Assembly: GCA_015956445.1 (NCBI GenBank)
Contig: WIUZ02000004.1
Span: forward strand, 2,496,169-2,560,168
From: Thelephora terrestris
Taxonomy: Eukaryota > Basidiomycota > Agaricomycetes > Thelephorales > Thelephoraceae
Reading direction: 5' to 3'
Length of the DNA: 64,000 nt
In this document: positions 23,696 through 34,439 of the stretch, piece after piece
Layout of the letters: each line of letters begins with the position of its first letter
Position numbering within the stretch: position 1 is the stretch's first letter
The notes under the pieces: generated by a model
What the model was told of the DNA's origin: nothing
Databases searched by the model: none
What the model saw: the letters and a program-made list of their open reading frames with translations, nothing else
Position numbers and translations under genes: made by a program

Positions 23696-24157
23696 GTGCT
23701 ATTGAACTGTAGAGGTCGCGTCGGCCTGACAGACACCAGAGTCACTACTCCTCCCTTCCTATTAGGAGCTGATCATCAATTCCTTTGGAAATCTGATCTC
23801 ACTGAAAGTGTGCTAGCCACCATTTATTTCAGTATCAGTCTGGCCTTATATTTCCCTACTCCTCGTATTCACCTCACCACCAACGTTCACACTCATTGCC
23901 CTGCAATTATCGTCCTCTGGTGGGACATACCAACTGAACTCCCTTTTGCTATTATAGATTACTTGACTAGTTTCGAACGACTCAACGACCAAGACTTCGA
24001 ACCTTTCATTCAGCACCTGGTTGAATTTTGCAGCGACTACAACTCCCCCATTCACCCATATCAATTCGAGTCGCCACTCGCTCTTGATATTCCCCCTCGT
24101 CTCTACTCCAGGAACCCCGTCTTTCAAACCCCGACCCGACACACCCTATCCCGCTAA
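23696..24157 (+). CDS. Short hypothetical ORF downstream of module C
   Basis: A plus-strand ORF of about 150 codons (first codon TTG-like) includes ELPFAIIDYLTSFERLNDQD and FEPFIQHLVEFCSDYNSP, and ends at 24157. It begins just after the module C start region, as a gag-like ORF would, but has no zinc knuckle or protease. It may be a remnant of a retroelement or spurious. Confidence 0.3.
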   Translation: MLLNCRGRVGLTDTRVTTPPFLLGADHQFLWKSDLTESVLATIYFSISLALYFPTPRIHLTTNVHTHCPAIIVLWWDIPTELPFAIIDYLTSFERLNDQDFEPFIQHLVEFCSDYNSPIHPYQFESPLALDIPPRLYSRNPVFQTPTRHTLSR

Positions 24158-24490
24158 TCCTCTAGCACCCCACAAACAGTAAGCAGGCCTTCAACCCTGA
24201 CAGTTATCAGATCAGATCATGTGACGACAAACTACGATTTTAGAGTCACTCCTTTCAGTATTCTTGTGAATTTCTGACCACTCTCGTCACCCCAAGATTT
24301 CGGACGCTCCCATGAGCATTTGATTCAAGAAGAAAAGCCGGCTTGACTCGAGGAGTCCAAAAGCAAATGCCACTAAAATAACGCTGACTCGATCGGCAGG
24401 AGGAAGTGAATGTGGAATTTCCGCAGGTGGCTGTGTCAAAGGAATATAAATCGCGCCTGTGGCTGCAACCCGAATGGAAAACCCATCACC

Positions 24491-26503
24491 ATGTTCTTCA
24501 GCACCCCCAGACCGACAAATCCACGAAAGAAAGACGGCAATACGCCAATGACTAGGAAGCGTCGGAGAGAACTTGGGGTGGAGCTTGGAGCAGGCAACGA
24601 CTCTGCCGGTGTTGATTCCGCAGAGGTGGAGACCCCGATCCATGCAGGGAAACGGGCGAAAAATCCTCAACGGTGGCACCGAAACAGACTCCGCTCGCTG
24701 AGTTGAAGCTGGAAGGCCGCCGTAACTCGATGGAATCTCCTCCGCAGAATGCTCGGAGGGGCCTGCGATCTTCCTATGTCGGGCTCCCTACGCCGATTAC
24801 AAGCTCACGCGGTGTATCTAGGCTGAGAGCAAACGACCCTTCAAAGGTTTTAGTGAGGACGACCCCGGAGCCTCCAGAACCTGAACCCATCGGCATTTCT
24901 TCCTCGCCGTTATTGCCGCTAACCGATCTCCAGGATTCATCTCCCCGCTCTCAGGCTCCTGCTCAGAACTCATCTCCCATCTTCAATGTTCCCGCGCTTC
25001 CTCTTCATACTCCACGCCATCAGCGTGTAGGGGATACAAAGTCTGGTTCGAGCCCACCGCACCACCCTGCAATGGCTGTAGATTCCGAAGAAGAGCTGGT
25101 CCCCATGTCTCAGTCACAGGATTTGAAACCATTCATCATCTCCCCTCCACGTCCAGGAGGGTCTTCCCTTCTCAAAGACACCACACCAAAGTCACTGCGA
25201 CAATTGCAAGGTTACATCAAGCGAGCCATGCAGCCGTTGCCCTCCATCTTAGCTACAATGCAAGCCGGAGGCTATACTGGAACGCAGGAGAGCGATGTCG
25301 TTGCTACCTCTCAAATGGAGGAAACCGAGTTGCGGATACTCCGTTCTGCTCAGGTTGGACCGTCGAGGGCTCTGGCTTCCAGCTCACCCCCGAACAAACG
25401 AAACAAAGTTTCAAGTCATCACGAACCTCCGTCGTCAGTACGGAGTGGCGTTTTGAGAACTCCCACGAAGATCACCGGTCTCCCTCGCGATTGGAAGGTG
25501 CATGTCATGAGGTGAGCATCCATCCTACAAACTCAAGGCCCTGGGTAACGAGAGAACCCACAGTCCCGTTACTGGGTTTTTATCCCCCAAGAGGTACACT
25601 CCCACTCGTCGCAGTGAAGGTGGTCCTTCCACGAGCTCCCTACCTCCCTCTTTGATTCCCCCATCGACTGAGCCGTATGAGTCCGGTCGCGACGACACCG
25701 CCCTCGACTTTGTTCAATACCAAACTACACCCATGAAGCGCAGATCATTGATGGATTCTCCGACGAAGGAAATAAAGTTGTTTGAGAGCCAGGTGACGCA
25801 TAGCCCGACGTGGAGCCAACCGAGGTCTTTTGAGAGATGGAGACTTAGAGATCTTCTCGATAGCCAGCGTGCTTTCGGTGACGGGAAGGCAGGTTTGGAG
25901 GCCGAGGCCGAAGGTCGAGAACCAGGCGAGGGGTTGGCAACAAATGGAGATGAGTTGGAGGAGTCGGAGAGAGCGGCGATGATGGCTAGCTCTATGACCG
26001 AAGCAGACAGCCAGGACTTGATCGAGTGGTTTGCGAGGGTCCGCCCAGAGCTCAAGTTTGTAGGGAGGGCGCCACAGTCCAAGTCTAGCAACTCCTCACT
26101 CGGGTCGAACAAATCGGGCCCCGACTCGGCCAAGGACGATGCGAACGGGAATGGATCTGGGAGCCGAGTCGACCAGGTCGATACCGTCGTCGTCGACGAC
26201 ACGCCTCCCCCGAGCCAGGATTTCAAGAAGCCGGACAACGCGGATCCCATCACGAACCGGATTGAGAACGTGGGGAAGGTGTCGCCTGTCGAGACTTCTT
26301 CGAGCAGCCTCACGGAACCAGACTCTCAGAGCGGGGGTTCGAGGAAGACGCAAGACCAGGAGGACAGTCAGGGCGGTATAGGTGACTCCACCTTGGTTTT
26401 CTCGCAGCCCACGCTGGACCCGTTGATGGCGTTTTTGGATATGTTTGGGGGAGCGAGTAGCGTGGCTCGGGATTCGCAGTCGGTTATTGACATATCCGAC
26501 TAG
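24491..26503 (+). CDS. Disordered Ser/Pro-rich probable nuclear protein, one-base frameshift
   Basis: The gene starts at ATG 24491 (MFFSTPRPTNPRKK). Near 24660, at a run of five A, the frame must shift by one missing base to continue as TVAPKQTPLAELKLEG. Exon 1 runs to 25511; an 82-bp intron (25512-25593, GTGAGC to AAGAG) joins VHVM to RYTPTRRSEGG; exon 2 ends at 26503 (VIDISD). The product is about 640 aa and mostly disordered, with many SP/TP sites, basic N-terminal clusters (TRKRRREL, HAGKRAKN) suggesting nuclear import, and a few ordered-looking patches (SLRQLQGYIKRAMQPLP, PRSFERWRLRDLLDSQRAF). I cannot name it. Its look is that of a host gene rather than a transposon, which matters for how the insert arose. 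Confidence 0.6.
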
Positions 26504-26725
26504 AGAGGGTTTGTTGCTTTGACTTTGCATTTTGCTTTCGATGCGTTCATCTTCGGACTTGCTGATCTTACAGTAGTCGCTTAGTGTGTGTAAACCAGAG
26601 TTGCCGGTATGCCACGTATCCAGGCGATTTGAAGTCGTTACACGGCAGTGAGGAAATTAATACACGGAGGGTAGGACGAACATTTCGAAAGCATACTAAT
26701 AGTACAAAACCACATGCCAATAAAA

Positions 26726-27684
26726 TTACCTATTTTCTTCCATAATGGGTTCCTCCGGAAGAGGGACAACAGCATTCGAGGGACCCGCGACCGCAGCCTC
26801 GGGGACCGGACTGGTGCCGTTATCGTTCGCAGGCTCATCAAACTCGCAGCGCCCACCCATCTCGAGATCGGCATCATCAACGCCCCCACCGTAGCACATG
26901 TCCACCGTTGCTTGCGCCACCGAATAAACGATACCCTCAACCATCGACATCGGGAGGCGCCAAGTGAAGACGAGCTCGTTGACCAGCTCGTTCACGCGTC
27001 CCATGATACGACGATCAGGGATCGACAGAGGCTTCCCGCAGCCGGTGTAGGTCAAAACATTGAGACCGGACCTGACGGCGTTGTGAATCGCTTCTGGGCC
27101 GCGAGATTCCCTCATTTTGAGTGCTCGGGAATTCCACTGCTGAGTAAAGTAACGGGAACGTCCGAAAAAGGCTCAACCCAGCGCTCGAGCGTAACGTCAG
27201 ATATGACACGAGAGTGCATGCCAGACCGGAGATAACACTCTGGCGTCTCCCTGAATCCACGCGTTAACCCCCCACTCTCGCAGTGCGCCGTTCTACCAGA
27301 GAGCGTTTCTTCGAGAGGGAGTATACACGCAAACATCCCGGTCTGTGATCGTCGTGATTCACTGCGCTTCCGTGTTGGTATATGCCAAATGGCGTACCTT
27401 GGGGTCAGCGACTATGCTCATGTGAGCGTCTGCATCCTTCTCAAGCTTGAACTCGGATAGCAGCTCAAGAGAGCTATCTTCATCTAGACGAAACGACTTC
27501 TGCAGTTCAATGCTACGTCATACCATGGACTGCCACAGTAAATCGCCCCACGTACCATCTTGTTCTTGATTCCTGGTCTACTGGAGCCTCCGCCGCCTCC
27601 AAGGATCACTCCATTGGCCAAGATAGAAGCGATAGACTACACTGGGAAGCCTTTGAGCGGGTGTGATGTGTGCTTTGCGCGCAT
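26726..27684 (-). pseudogene. SEC12-like N-terminal exon joined to unknown C-terminal sequence
   Basis: Exon 1 (27684-27556) reads MRAKHTSHPLKGFPV, a TAG, SIASILANGVILGGGGG and SSRPGIKNKM. This matches the start of SEC12/PREB-type WD40 proteins, the ER exchange factor for SAR1 (typical pattern: PVYS..., GGGGGASRSGIKNK). The TAG stands where Tyr is expected. Exon 2 (27512-27398) gives SFRLDEDSSLELLSEFKLEK and AHMSIVADPK, also SEC12-like, but its phase is one base off exon 1. Exon 3 from 27342 (TGMFACILPLEETL onward) no longer resembles SEC12 and needs one extra A at 27118 to continue into MRESRGPEAIHNAVRSG, ending at 26726. It is a broken or chimeric copy; SEC12 origin of the first two exons is fairly sure. 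Confidence 0.55.
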
Positions 27685-28152
27685 GTTTAGAACGTTCAAT
27701 TCCTACGGGCAATCAGAGGTGGGGACGTGGAAAATAGACTGAAAGTCACCTTGATGAGCACGGCCCACGTCCACCCACAGGGATAACGCGCGGTCAACCC
27801 CGGGCCACTCCCCACCACCACCCGCCTGACGAATTATTGATTGAGTCAGACTACAGCAACCACACGGAGACCAGCTGCAAGCAAAAACGACCTGTCCCGA
27901 GAGAGTGAAATGGCAAACACATTGAGGCTGATCAAGTGAATGATACGTGCCCCTGAGCTGATGGACACGTCGCACAACCCTCGAGAACTTCAACGGCCTG
28001 GAACGATGTCGTTTCGGTGGCTAAGCGCCAACCGCGATCGTCCGTTCCTTGGTTCCGAGACACCGAACCCAAATTTGGCAATCGACCATAAGCGTTAGCG
28101 CCGACGAGCGGCATGGCCCACGACGAGGGCGGCCACTGTTTGACAACAAACC
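27685..28152. other. Spacer between SEC12-like start and Helitron helicase end
   Basis: No gene is seen. The Helitron 3' terminus should lie here, because the helicase is on the minus strand. I could not identify a convincing hairpin plus CTRR end. Confidence 0.3.
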
Positions 28153-30681
28153 TCAGCTGTTGCTAGGTTGGGCGTTGTTCCGTTTCCTTTTTTTTCCTGT
28201 TTCAATTGGCGCACCGTTTCTGCGCTTCGTTCCCCTGCCTACAGGACCTTGAAGCTGCGCCAGCGCCCTTCTTGCAAATTCTGCTTCTTCGTTCTCTGCG
28301 TACCTCAGGGTGGTCCGCCACTTCAACTCGGTGAGGCGGACAAACTCTTTCCTTAGATCTTCTGATCGCCTTTTGCTGATCTGTTTGACATCGAAATCTC
28401 GCAAGACTGCCAAGCCGGCGAGGCTCGTCGCTCTGGACACCATTACGTATGGAGGTTCCGTCCCAGAGCATCCTGCGAGGTCTACCACCACACGCTCCAA
28501 GGTCTTTCCTTGAGCCTTATGCGCGGTTATGGAAAACCCGGGTTCAATTGGAACCTGTCTCCGTTTGATAGTGCATCGTCTACCTGACGCGTTGTGTTCA
28601 AATTTCAGCTCGGTGACATCCGGCAAGACAGGAAAGTGGTGTTTTGGCAATTCCGGCATCTCTGTGTCGTCAGAACCTGGTATCTCAACAACGCACGACT
28701 GCAAGTACCGCCGTCCTTGAATGTCCGTCGTGTATCTCAATTTCCTCAAAATACCATGACTCCCATTCACAACACCTGCTGCAACATTGAAGTTTTGGTT
28801 TACCGCCACGGGCATTCCTATCACTAGGGGAATACGCCTCAGTCTATGTTTGGTTTGCCCTGAGTGCAGCTCCTCCAACTTTTCAATCAGCGCGGGGTCT
28901 GAGATTACGTTCCTCTGGTACATGTCCACAGCGTGGTACCAATGCAACTGTTTGCCTGTTTGTTGCGCAAAGGCCTCAGTTGCCCGCCGGTTTATTGCAT
29001 CCCTTGTTGTGTTGCTCGATACTATAACAGGTGCATTACACCAACTCTCATCATTGGGGGGAGTTTGACTCTGCAAACAGCGGGTTTGCAGCCGTTGATA
29101 GTCACTTTCATGACACACTCCGTCACGAAGCCTTTGCAAAAGGCCCACGAACACTTCGTTTTCAGTCCCATTTTGTCGCATGCTCTCGTGCAGCATCACA
29201 ACGGTTTGGAAGGACAACCACAACAATCGTCCTAAAATCTTTCCTTGACCTCGGTTGGTAGACCCAGAGCCCAATAAAGAGGTGTTGATGTCTTTGTACA
29301 GGCGAGTGTCCCCTATCGGTGGCAGCTGTGCGAAATCTCCGGCTAGGATTATGTTAACACCGCCAAAGGCAGCTGTGTTTCCCTTCGCGCTCGTCAGTGC
29401 ACGACTAACCTTGTGCAACATGTCACATCCCAACATCGACACCTCATCAATGAACAGGTAATCAACACCGTCCCACATCTCAGCCAGGTCCCTTTTTGTC
29501 TTTGCGCTCATCTCCCGACCTGATTCGTTCAGCTGCAAAAGCGCGTGTAACGTCGCCCCTCCTATGTTTGTTGCTGCGACGCCGGTGTAGGCAGCCAGCC
29601 TGAAACGTCGTGTCTGCTTCTGGGCGGCGAAGAAATCACGCAAAGAGTTCACAACCCTCGACTTTCCGGTTCCCCCAGGTCCACCGAGGTACATCAAAAG
29701 CTGGTCGGCTCGTGCATGGAGTGTATGCTCTGCCACAATCTTGAAAGCGCGGTGCTGTTCTCGATTAAGCGTCCATTTCTCGGCCACCCCTTGCATCATG
29801 TCCGCAGAAGAAGCGCCAGCGTTGCTGTCCAGCAAGCTTTCACCCTCGTTCACAAGGGGAATATTGTCAGGGGAAATCTCCAAAGCAGCGGCACTGCTGA
29901 TTGTCGTGGAAGCAACAGGCTCCTCTCCGTCCAAATGCTTGGTCCCCCTTTTCCAGGACGCTTTTCTTCGCTCATAGGCATCGCGCCATTCGTCTTCTAA
30001 CCTCTCGTGGTCTGCCTCCAATACATCCTCTGCCACGCTGCTGTCGCTCGTCGGCATCACAGGTCGCAATGAAGAAAAAAAACCTGCTTTGGTGAGCACC
30101 TCCAGGCAATCCCTGGCTTCATTTGCTGCTTCTTCAAGCTTTCGGGAACACCCTCGATCCATTTCGTCGAGGTGATCTAACACTCCGGACATGTCAATGT
30201 CTTCAACATCGTTGCCAGGCAGAGGTTTCGGCCCACTGCGCGGGTGAGAGCCTCCTTGTTTTTCGCGGGCTCGCGTCTGCATGTGCTCGTTTCTGCTGTC
30301 GCGACACTCATGCAATACCTGCATATTGTTCAGGACGTTTAAGTGCTCTGGGCTAACAGTATTCATGAAGCCTTGGAAGTCCACCTCCCACGAAGACACG
30401 TGGCAACGAAGGTCGGCCACGTCCCGCCACGGTTTGAAGAGCATAAGCATCAAACGGCAATATCGGGGATAAATGTCAGGTTGATCACGGCGTGGCATTG
30501 CCGGGCCTATGGGCACGGGTACCACGGGTTCGTCTCGCATTCTGAGATGCTTAATGTTATACTCTTTATGACCGGCTAAGAAGAACAATCTCTCTTTTCT
30601 CTTACGTCCACGGGGATATGCCCACTGGACTCGAGTTCGCAGTTTACTTTCACATACTCGGAATAATAGTGCTCGGGGAAC
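28153..30681 (-). CDS. Helitron PIF1-like helicase, 5' truncated
   Basis: The C-terminal helicase of a Helitron rolling-circle transposon. The frame is open from 30681 to 28153 (842 codons including stop). Its start, RTRVQWAYPRGRKRKERLFF, is the interior of a longer Helitron protein and is preceded in frame by a TAG at 30682-30684, so no true start is present. SF1 motifs are intact: Walker A YLGGPGGTGKS (near 29675), the GVAATNIGGATLHALLQL segment, Walker B LFIDEVSMLG, GDFAQLPPIGD and the C-terminal FSITAHKAQGKTLERVVVDL. The upstream Rep (HUH nuclease) and replicase-N domains are absent. It probably derives from an autonomous Helitron that lost its 5' part, and would be non-autonomous at best. 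Confidence 0.82.
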   Translation of the reverse strand, partial: VPRALLFRVCESKLRTRVQWAYPRGRKRKERLFFLAGHKEYNIKHLRMRDEPVVPVPIGPAMPRRDQPDIYPRYCRLMLMLFKPWRDVADLRCHVSSWEVDFQGFMNTVSPEHLNVLNNMQVLHECRDSRNEHMQTRAREKQGGSHPRSGPKPLPGNDVEDIDMSGVLDHLDEMDRGCSRKLEEAANEARDCLEVLTKAGFFSSLRPVMPTSDSSVAEDVLEADHERLEDEWRDAYERRKASWKRGTKHLDGEEPVASTTISSAAALEISPDNIPLVNEGESLLDSNAGASSADMMQGVAEKWTLNREQHRAFKIVAEHTLHARADQLLMYLGGPGGTGKSRVVNSLRDFFAAQKQTRRFRLAAYTGVAATNIGGATLHALLQLNESGREMSAKTKRDLAEMWDGVDYLFIDEVSMLGCDMLHKVSRALTSAKGNTAAFGGVNIILAGDFAQLPPIGDTRLYKDINTSLLGSGSTNRGQGKILGRLLWLSFQTVVMLHESMRQNGTENEVFVGLLQRLRDGVCHESDYQRLQTRCLQSQTPPNDESWCNAPVIVSSNTTRDAINRRATEAFAQQTGKQLHWYHAVDMYQRNVISDPALIEKLEELHSGQTKHRLRRIPLVIGMPVAVNQNFNVAAGVVNGSHGILRKLRYTTDIQGRRYLQSCVVEIPGSDDTEMPELPKHHFPVLPDVTELKFEHNASGRRCTIKRRQVPIEPGFSITAHKAQGKTLERVVVDLAGCSGTEPPYVMVSRATSLAGLAVLRDFDVKQISKRRSEDLRKEFVRLTELKWRTTLRYAENEEAEFARRALAQLQGPVGRGTKRRNGAPIETGKKRKRNNAQPSNS

Positions 30682-31104
30682 CTACGGAACGCTTCAGCCA
30701 GGAAGAATCTGAGGAAGCGCCGGAGGCATTCGGAGTCAGTCAAGTTGAAGAGGACTTGCCGGAAGAAGAGGAGGAGAGCAGCGAGGAGGAGCCCAAAACC
30801 GAGGAAAATTTCTTGTAGGCTGATATTGGATACGTATTGTAAAAGTAGTGATGTTATGTTTGTATACGTACACTCTGCAAACACGAAAGGGTGAGGAATG
30901 ACATTGGCAGCAAGCGCACCTCTCTAGTGGAGTCGGGCGAGCAGTAAAAGTTAGCCGTGAGGCGGGGAAGAAACTACGCTCGAAAAGGGCCGTGGGAAAT
31001 AACCCCTAATCTTCCAGGGGATTTGGGTCGTTGGGCCAAGGACGGGAGAATTAAAACATCAAGACCCTCTCCCTTTCGGTCGTGGGGATAACAAATTCTT
31101 CAGA
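30682..31104. other. Helitron 5' side and insert right end, no clear gene
   Basis: An acidic plus-strand ORF at 30618-30818 is the antisense of the Helitron-like reading frame and its broken upstream part. The rest shows no coding signal. Confidence 0.35.
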
Positions 31105-31140
31105 ATTGACCAACCGTTGGTTGTTTGACCAACGGTTGGT
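31105..31140. repeat. Right-edge inverted repeat with TTGACCAAC cores
   Basis: ACCAACCGTTGGT and ACCAACGGTTGGT are mutual inverted repeats separated by TGTTTG. TTTGACCAAC at 31124-31133 is the reverse complement of the GTTGGTCAAA found at 9699. It lies about 30 bp inside the point where homology with the NWD2-ACSc spacer resumes. Confidence 0.65.
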
Positions 31141-31160
31141 AAAAAATTGACTAAAGTCGT

Positions 31161-31535
31161 TCCCACAGTGTCAGAATGGTCGCTCTTCCCTAACACACAC
31201 AGCAAGGTGGAAACTGATGGCAACACAACTGAAGATTGAGGCATTTGTACAGAAAACCCATTCCAGAGGAAAGTGGGCTCCATCCACCCCACCTTCATCC
31301 AAAGGAAATGTGCATGTTCGCACTTGGAAACTGCATACAACACATTTGAATTTATCACCCAAAGTACATCTTATCAATAAGAAAAAAGTTGCAATGGTTC
31401 AAGACTACACAACAGGTTACCCAAGAAATTCCTCTTCAGCTCCTATAATGTACAAACCACCTCCCTCGCTCATTGAGAATCACCAAACACACTCCTCTTT
31501 ACCAACCCAGTCAGTGTAGCAAAGGCGCCGGAGAT
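31161..31535. other. Right half of the NWD-ACS spacer
   Basis: From TCAGAATGG at about 31172 the sequence follows the spacer downstream of NWD2 (about 47605-47968), sharing GAGGCATTTGTACAGAAAA and AAGTACATCTTATCAATAA. It is the 3' flank of ACSb and holds no gene. Confidence 0.6.
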
Positions 31536-33808
31536 CTAGGATGAGGTGGCAACCTTAGCCTTGATGGCACCAACGACGCTGGGATCAGCCAAGGTGTTGA
31601 GGTCGCCCAGCTGGTCGCCCTCCCCTGCGGAAATCTTGCGCATGATACGGCGCATGATCTTACCAGATCGGGTCTTGGGAAGGTCGGGAACGATGATGAT
31701 CTTCTTTGGCGCGGCGAATGGCCCGATGACCTTCCTGACCTGAAGAATGAGCTCCTTAGCGAGGGAACCCTCGTCATTGGGGTTGTAGGTGAATTCGCTA
31801 GGGAAAGGGGGTTTGATGAGCTCGGAGTCTGCAAGGTTGGCGAGGAAATACATACGGCTTGAGGGTCACAAAGGCGTAGACGGTTTGGCCAGTGAGATTG
31901 TTGGAGATGCCGGTGACGGCAGTCTCAGCGACGCCCCTGTGATGGATCAAGGCAGACTCGATCTCGGCAGTGGAGAGGCGGTGTCCCGAGACGTTGATGA
32001 TATCTGAGTTCTGTTAGGCTTGCGCTCGTGAAGCGAGAGACGTTCGGGATACTGACCGTCTACGCGACCCTTGATCCAAATGTATCCGTGCTCATCGCAG
32101 CCCACACCATCGCCAGTATAGAAAAATCCTGGGTATGGCTAAACACGACGAGATCAGAGACAGCGTCGCACACAACGCAAATGAACGCAAACCCTCATAT
32201 AGGTATCGAGATAACGGTTATTATCCTTCCAGACCATCCTCGCAATAGACGGCCAGGGGTTCCTGATACACAGGATACCCTCAACACTGTTGCCCTCGAG
32301 GACTTCTCAGGACACTGGGTCGAGGATGACCGGCTCGATGCCGAAGAAAGGTACGGTAGCGGATCCCGGTTTCGTCTCGATGGCGCCGGGGAATGGCGTT
32401 ATCATGATCGAACCGGTCTCGGTTTGCCACCAAGTGTCGACAATGGCACATTGCTTCTTTCCGACGTGCTCATTGTACCAGTCCCAAGCTTCAGGGTTGA
32501 TAGGTTCACCGACGCTACCCAGCACTCAGACCGTGCTGAGGTCGTGGGCTTGGGTGTGGTGTTCGCCGAGACGACGGAGGAGACGGATGGCGGTGGGAGC
32601 GGTATAGAAATGGGTTATCTGGTGTTTCTCGACGACCTGCCAATAACGGGATGGAGTGGGGTAGACCGGGGTAGACTCGAATACAGTGGTGGTGACGCCG
32701 TTGAGAAGAGGTCCGTAGACGATGTACCTGATCAAATATAAGATCAGAGCAGGGGCGGAGGTTGTCAAAAGTACCAAACTTACGTGTGGCCGGTGATCCA
32801 GCCGACATCGGCCATGCATGCAAACTTGTCCTCGGGGTGGACATCGAAGACGTACTTGACGGTCAGCGCGGCTCCGAGAAGGTATCCGGCGGGAGTGTGG
32901 ACGACACCCTTTGGCTTTCCGGTGGATCCAGAGGTCTAAAAATGTCGAGAAGCACCGTTAGCGACTGTTGTTGGACGGAAGATAAACTTCCGATGCTCAC
33001 GTAAAGAATGAACAACGGGTCCTCAGAGGACATAACCTCCGGCGGACAGTAGTTTGGAACCTTGAGGGTCTCTTCGTGCCACCACTTGTCGCGTCCCTCG
33101 GTCCAGGCAACGGTGTTTCCGGTCCTCCTCTGAACAAAAACATGCTCGACCTCGGGGCACTCCTTGAGAGCGGCATCGACGATGGCCTTGGTGGCAATGG
33201 CCTTTCCACCCCGTCGCCTCATCGGAGGTGATCAAAACACGAGACTTGCAATCCTTGATGCGGTCTCGAAGCGACGCGGAGGAGAATCCAGCGAAGACGA
33301 CGGAATGTATGGCGCCGATGCGAGTGCAGGCCAGGAAAGTGGCAACAGCGTGCCAGGTCATGGGCATTCAAACGGAGATGGTGTCGCCCTGCTTTATTCC
33401 CATAGCCTTCAGGATGTTAGCCGTGCTGGAAACTCCGCGGAGAAGCTGAGCATGAGTGATTTCTCAGCCTTCGCCCGGCTCATCGGCTTCGTAGATGATT
33501 GCGGTCTATTGAAATTAGTGAGTTAGTGACAGAGCGTTGTGGAATGAAGGGGGGGGAATCGTGCAGAGCGACTGTATGGTTCGAGACGCTGAGACTGTCG
33601 GCACTGGCCGAGGCCATGGTCGCCGAAGCTGAAGCGCCGGTCGACTGTCGATGGGCAAGATGATGGCAGAAATGCGAACCTTATCGGGGTGGGTATAAGC
33701 CCATCGGTCGACACAGTTGTATGAGGCGTTGAGACCACCTTCGGGGAACCAGACGATGTCTCCATTCTCGAAGCTACCAGACCGAATGGTCTTGAACGGG
33801 CTTTCCAT
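31536..33808 (-). pseudogene. Acetyl-CoA synthetase pseudogene b
   Basis: AMP-forming acetyl-CoA synthetase (acetate + ATP + CoA to acetyl-CoA). Introns and most of the protein are readable: [48 protein letters not shown] joined to [11 protein letters not shown] (AMP-binding loop), [28 protein letters not shown] and the C-terminal [16 protein letters not shown] with the acetylation-site Lys, ending at 31536. Breaks: TGA after GEG (near 33464), TGA at 33368-33370 where Tyr is expected, a frameshift near 33218, and TGA after DPVS (near 32310). The N-terminal 50 or so residues of normal ACS are also missing. Clearly nonfunctional. Paired with ACSc by the shared stop at the Tyr codon. Confidence 0.88.
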
Positions 33809-34439
33809 TGGTATTTAACACGAGGGGAGTTGGCTAAATTGATGTTGAGAATCAGCCGGGCGAAGGAACATAATAGGCGTCCATGTCATCCGCAAACCGG
33901 AGCCGAGAGCGGCACTGATCTGAAGATACGAGGACTCGATTGATTCAATTCCTCCAGCATATGTCCCATTCCCTAGCAGTCGTTCTCCGATTTCTTGAAT
34001 ATCCATGAACACGTCTTGGCAGTGCATTGGAATTCCCAATACTGCGTAACCCGGATGCCTTATTCTTCGAGAACCCGCCTATCGCCGTGGCAAATTTAAA
34101 GCTGAAACGCGTTATCTCACCCGGTGTGTTCATAAATCAATCCGCTCCACGAGTGCCGCCGCCCCTCCGTAATTCGCAGCGAATGATTGACCCAGAACCC
34201 GTTCATTCACGCCCATGAGTTCATGAACTCCCACTGAGAGTTTACGACAAAGTACCGCGGATTGAAGGAAGTGGCGAATCGCTGACCCGTGTTGTCACCA
34301 GAGCTGGACATCTCTGATTTGCTGTAGAGTGACGAGTAGTCGAAATGCGAGGTGATTCAATCGACAGAATGTTGGGATCGATGCATATGGCGATCAACCT
34401 GCGCTCTCTCCTTCCCTCTCCCAAAGTATCATCACGTAT
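33809..34439. other. ACSb/Ub divergent spacer
   Basis: The spacer is nearly identical to 50232-50880. It has no gene that survives in both copies; the ORFs within 33.8-34.2 kb look like chance frames. It is a candidate divergent promoter region. Confidence 0.45.

Larger units (their letters stand above)
9641..31160. mobile_element. About 21.5-kb composite insert splitting the NWD1-ACSb spacer
   Basis: The NWD2-to-ACSc spacer is continuous at 47.13-47.97 kb. Its left half matches 9191-9640 and its right half matches about 31165-31535, so everything between is extra DNA in the first unit. The insert carries a different gene set: a Plavaka transposase, a Helitron helicase, LTR-like modules, two apparently host-type genes and several unknown genes. 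None of these has a copy elsewhere in the window. GTTGGTCAAA occurs at 9699 and, inverted, at 31124-31133. It may be one large element, nested insertions or a translocated segment. I see no target-site duplication. Confidence 0.6.

Noticed and set aside
30576-30884. Membrane-like minus-strand ORF (LLLAALLLFF)
   Set aside because: It overlaps the Helitron reading frame in another phase; the hydrophobic run is the reverse of an acidic GAG/GAA tract.
31816-33526. Long plus-strand ORFs opposite ACSb (e.g. 32028-32741)
   Set aside because: They are antisense shadows of the conserved ACS coding frames; the same shadows appear opposite ACSc at 48.5-49.2 kb.
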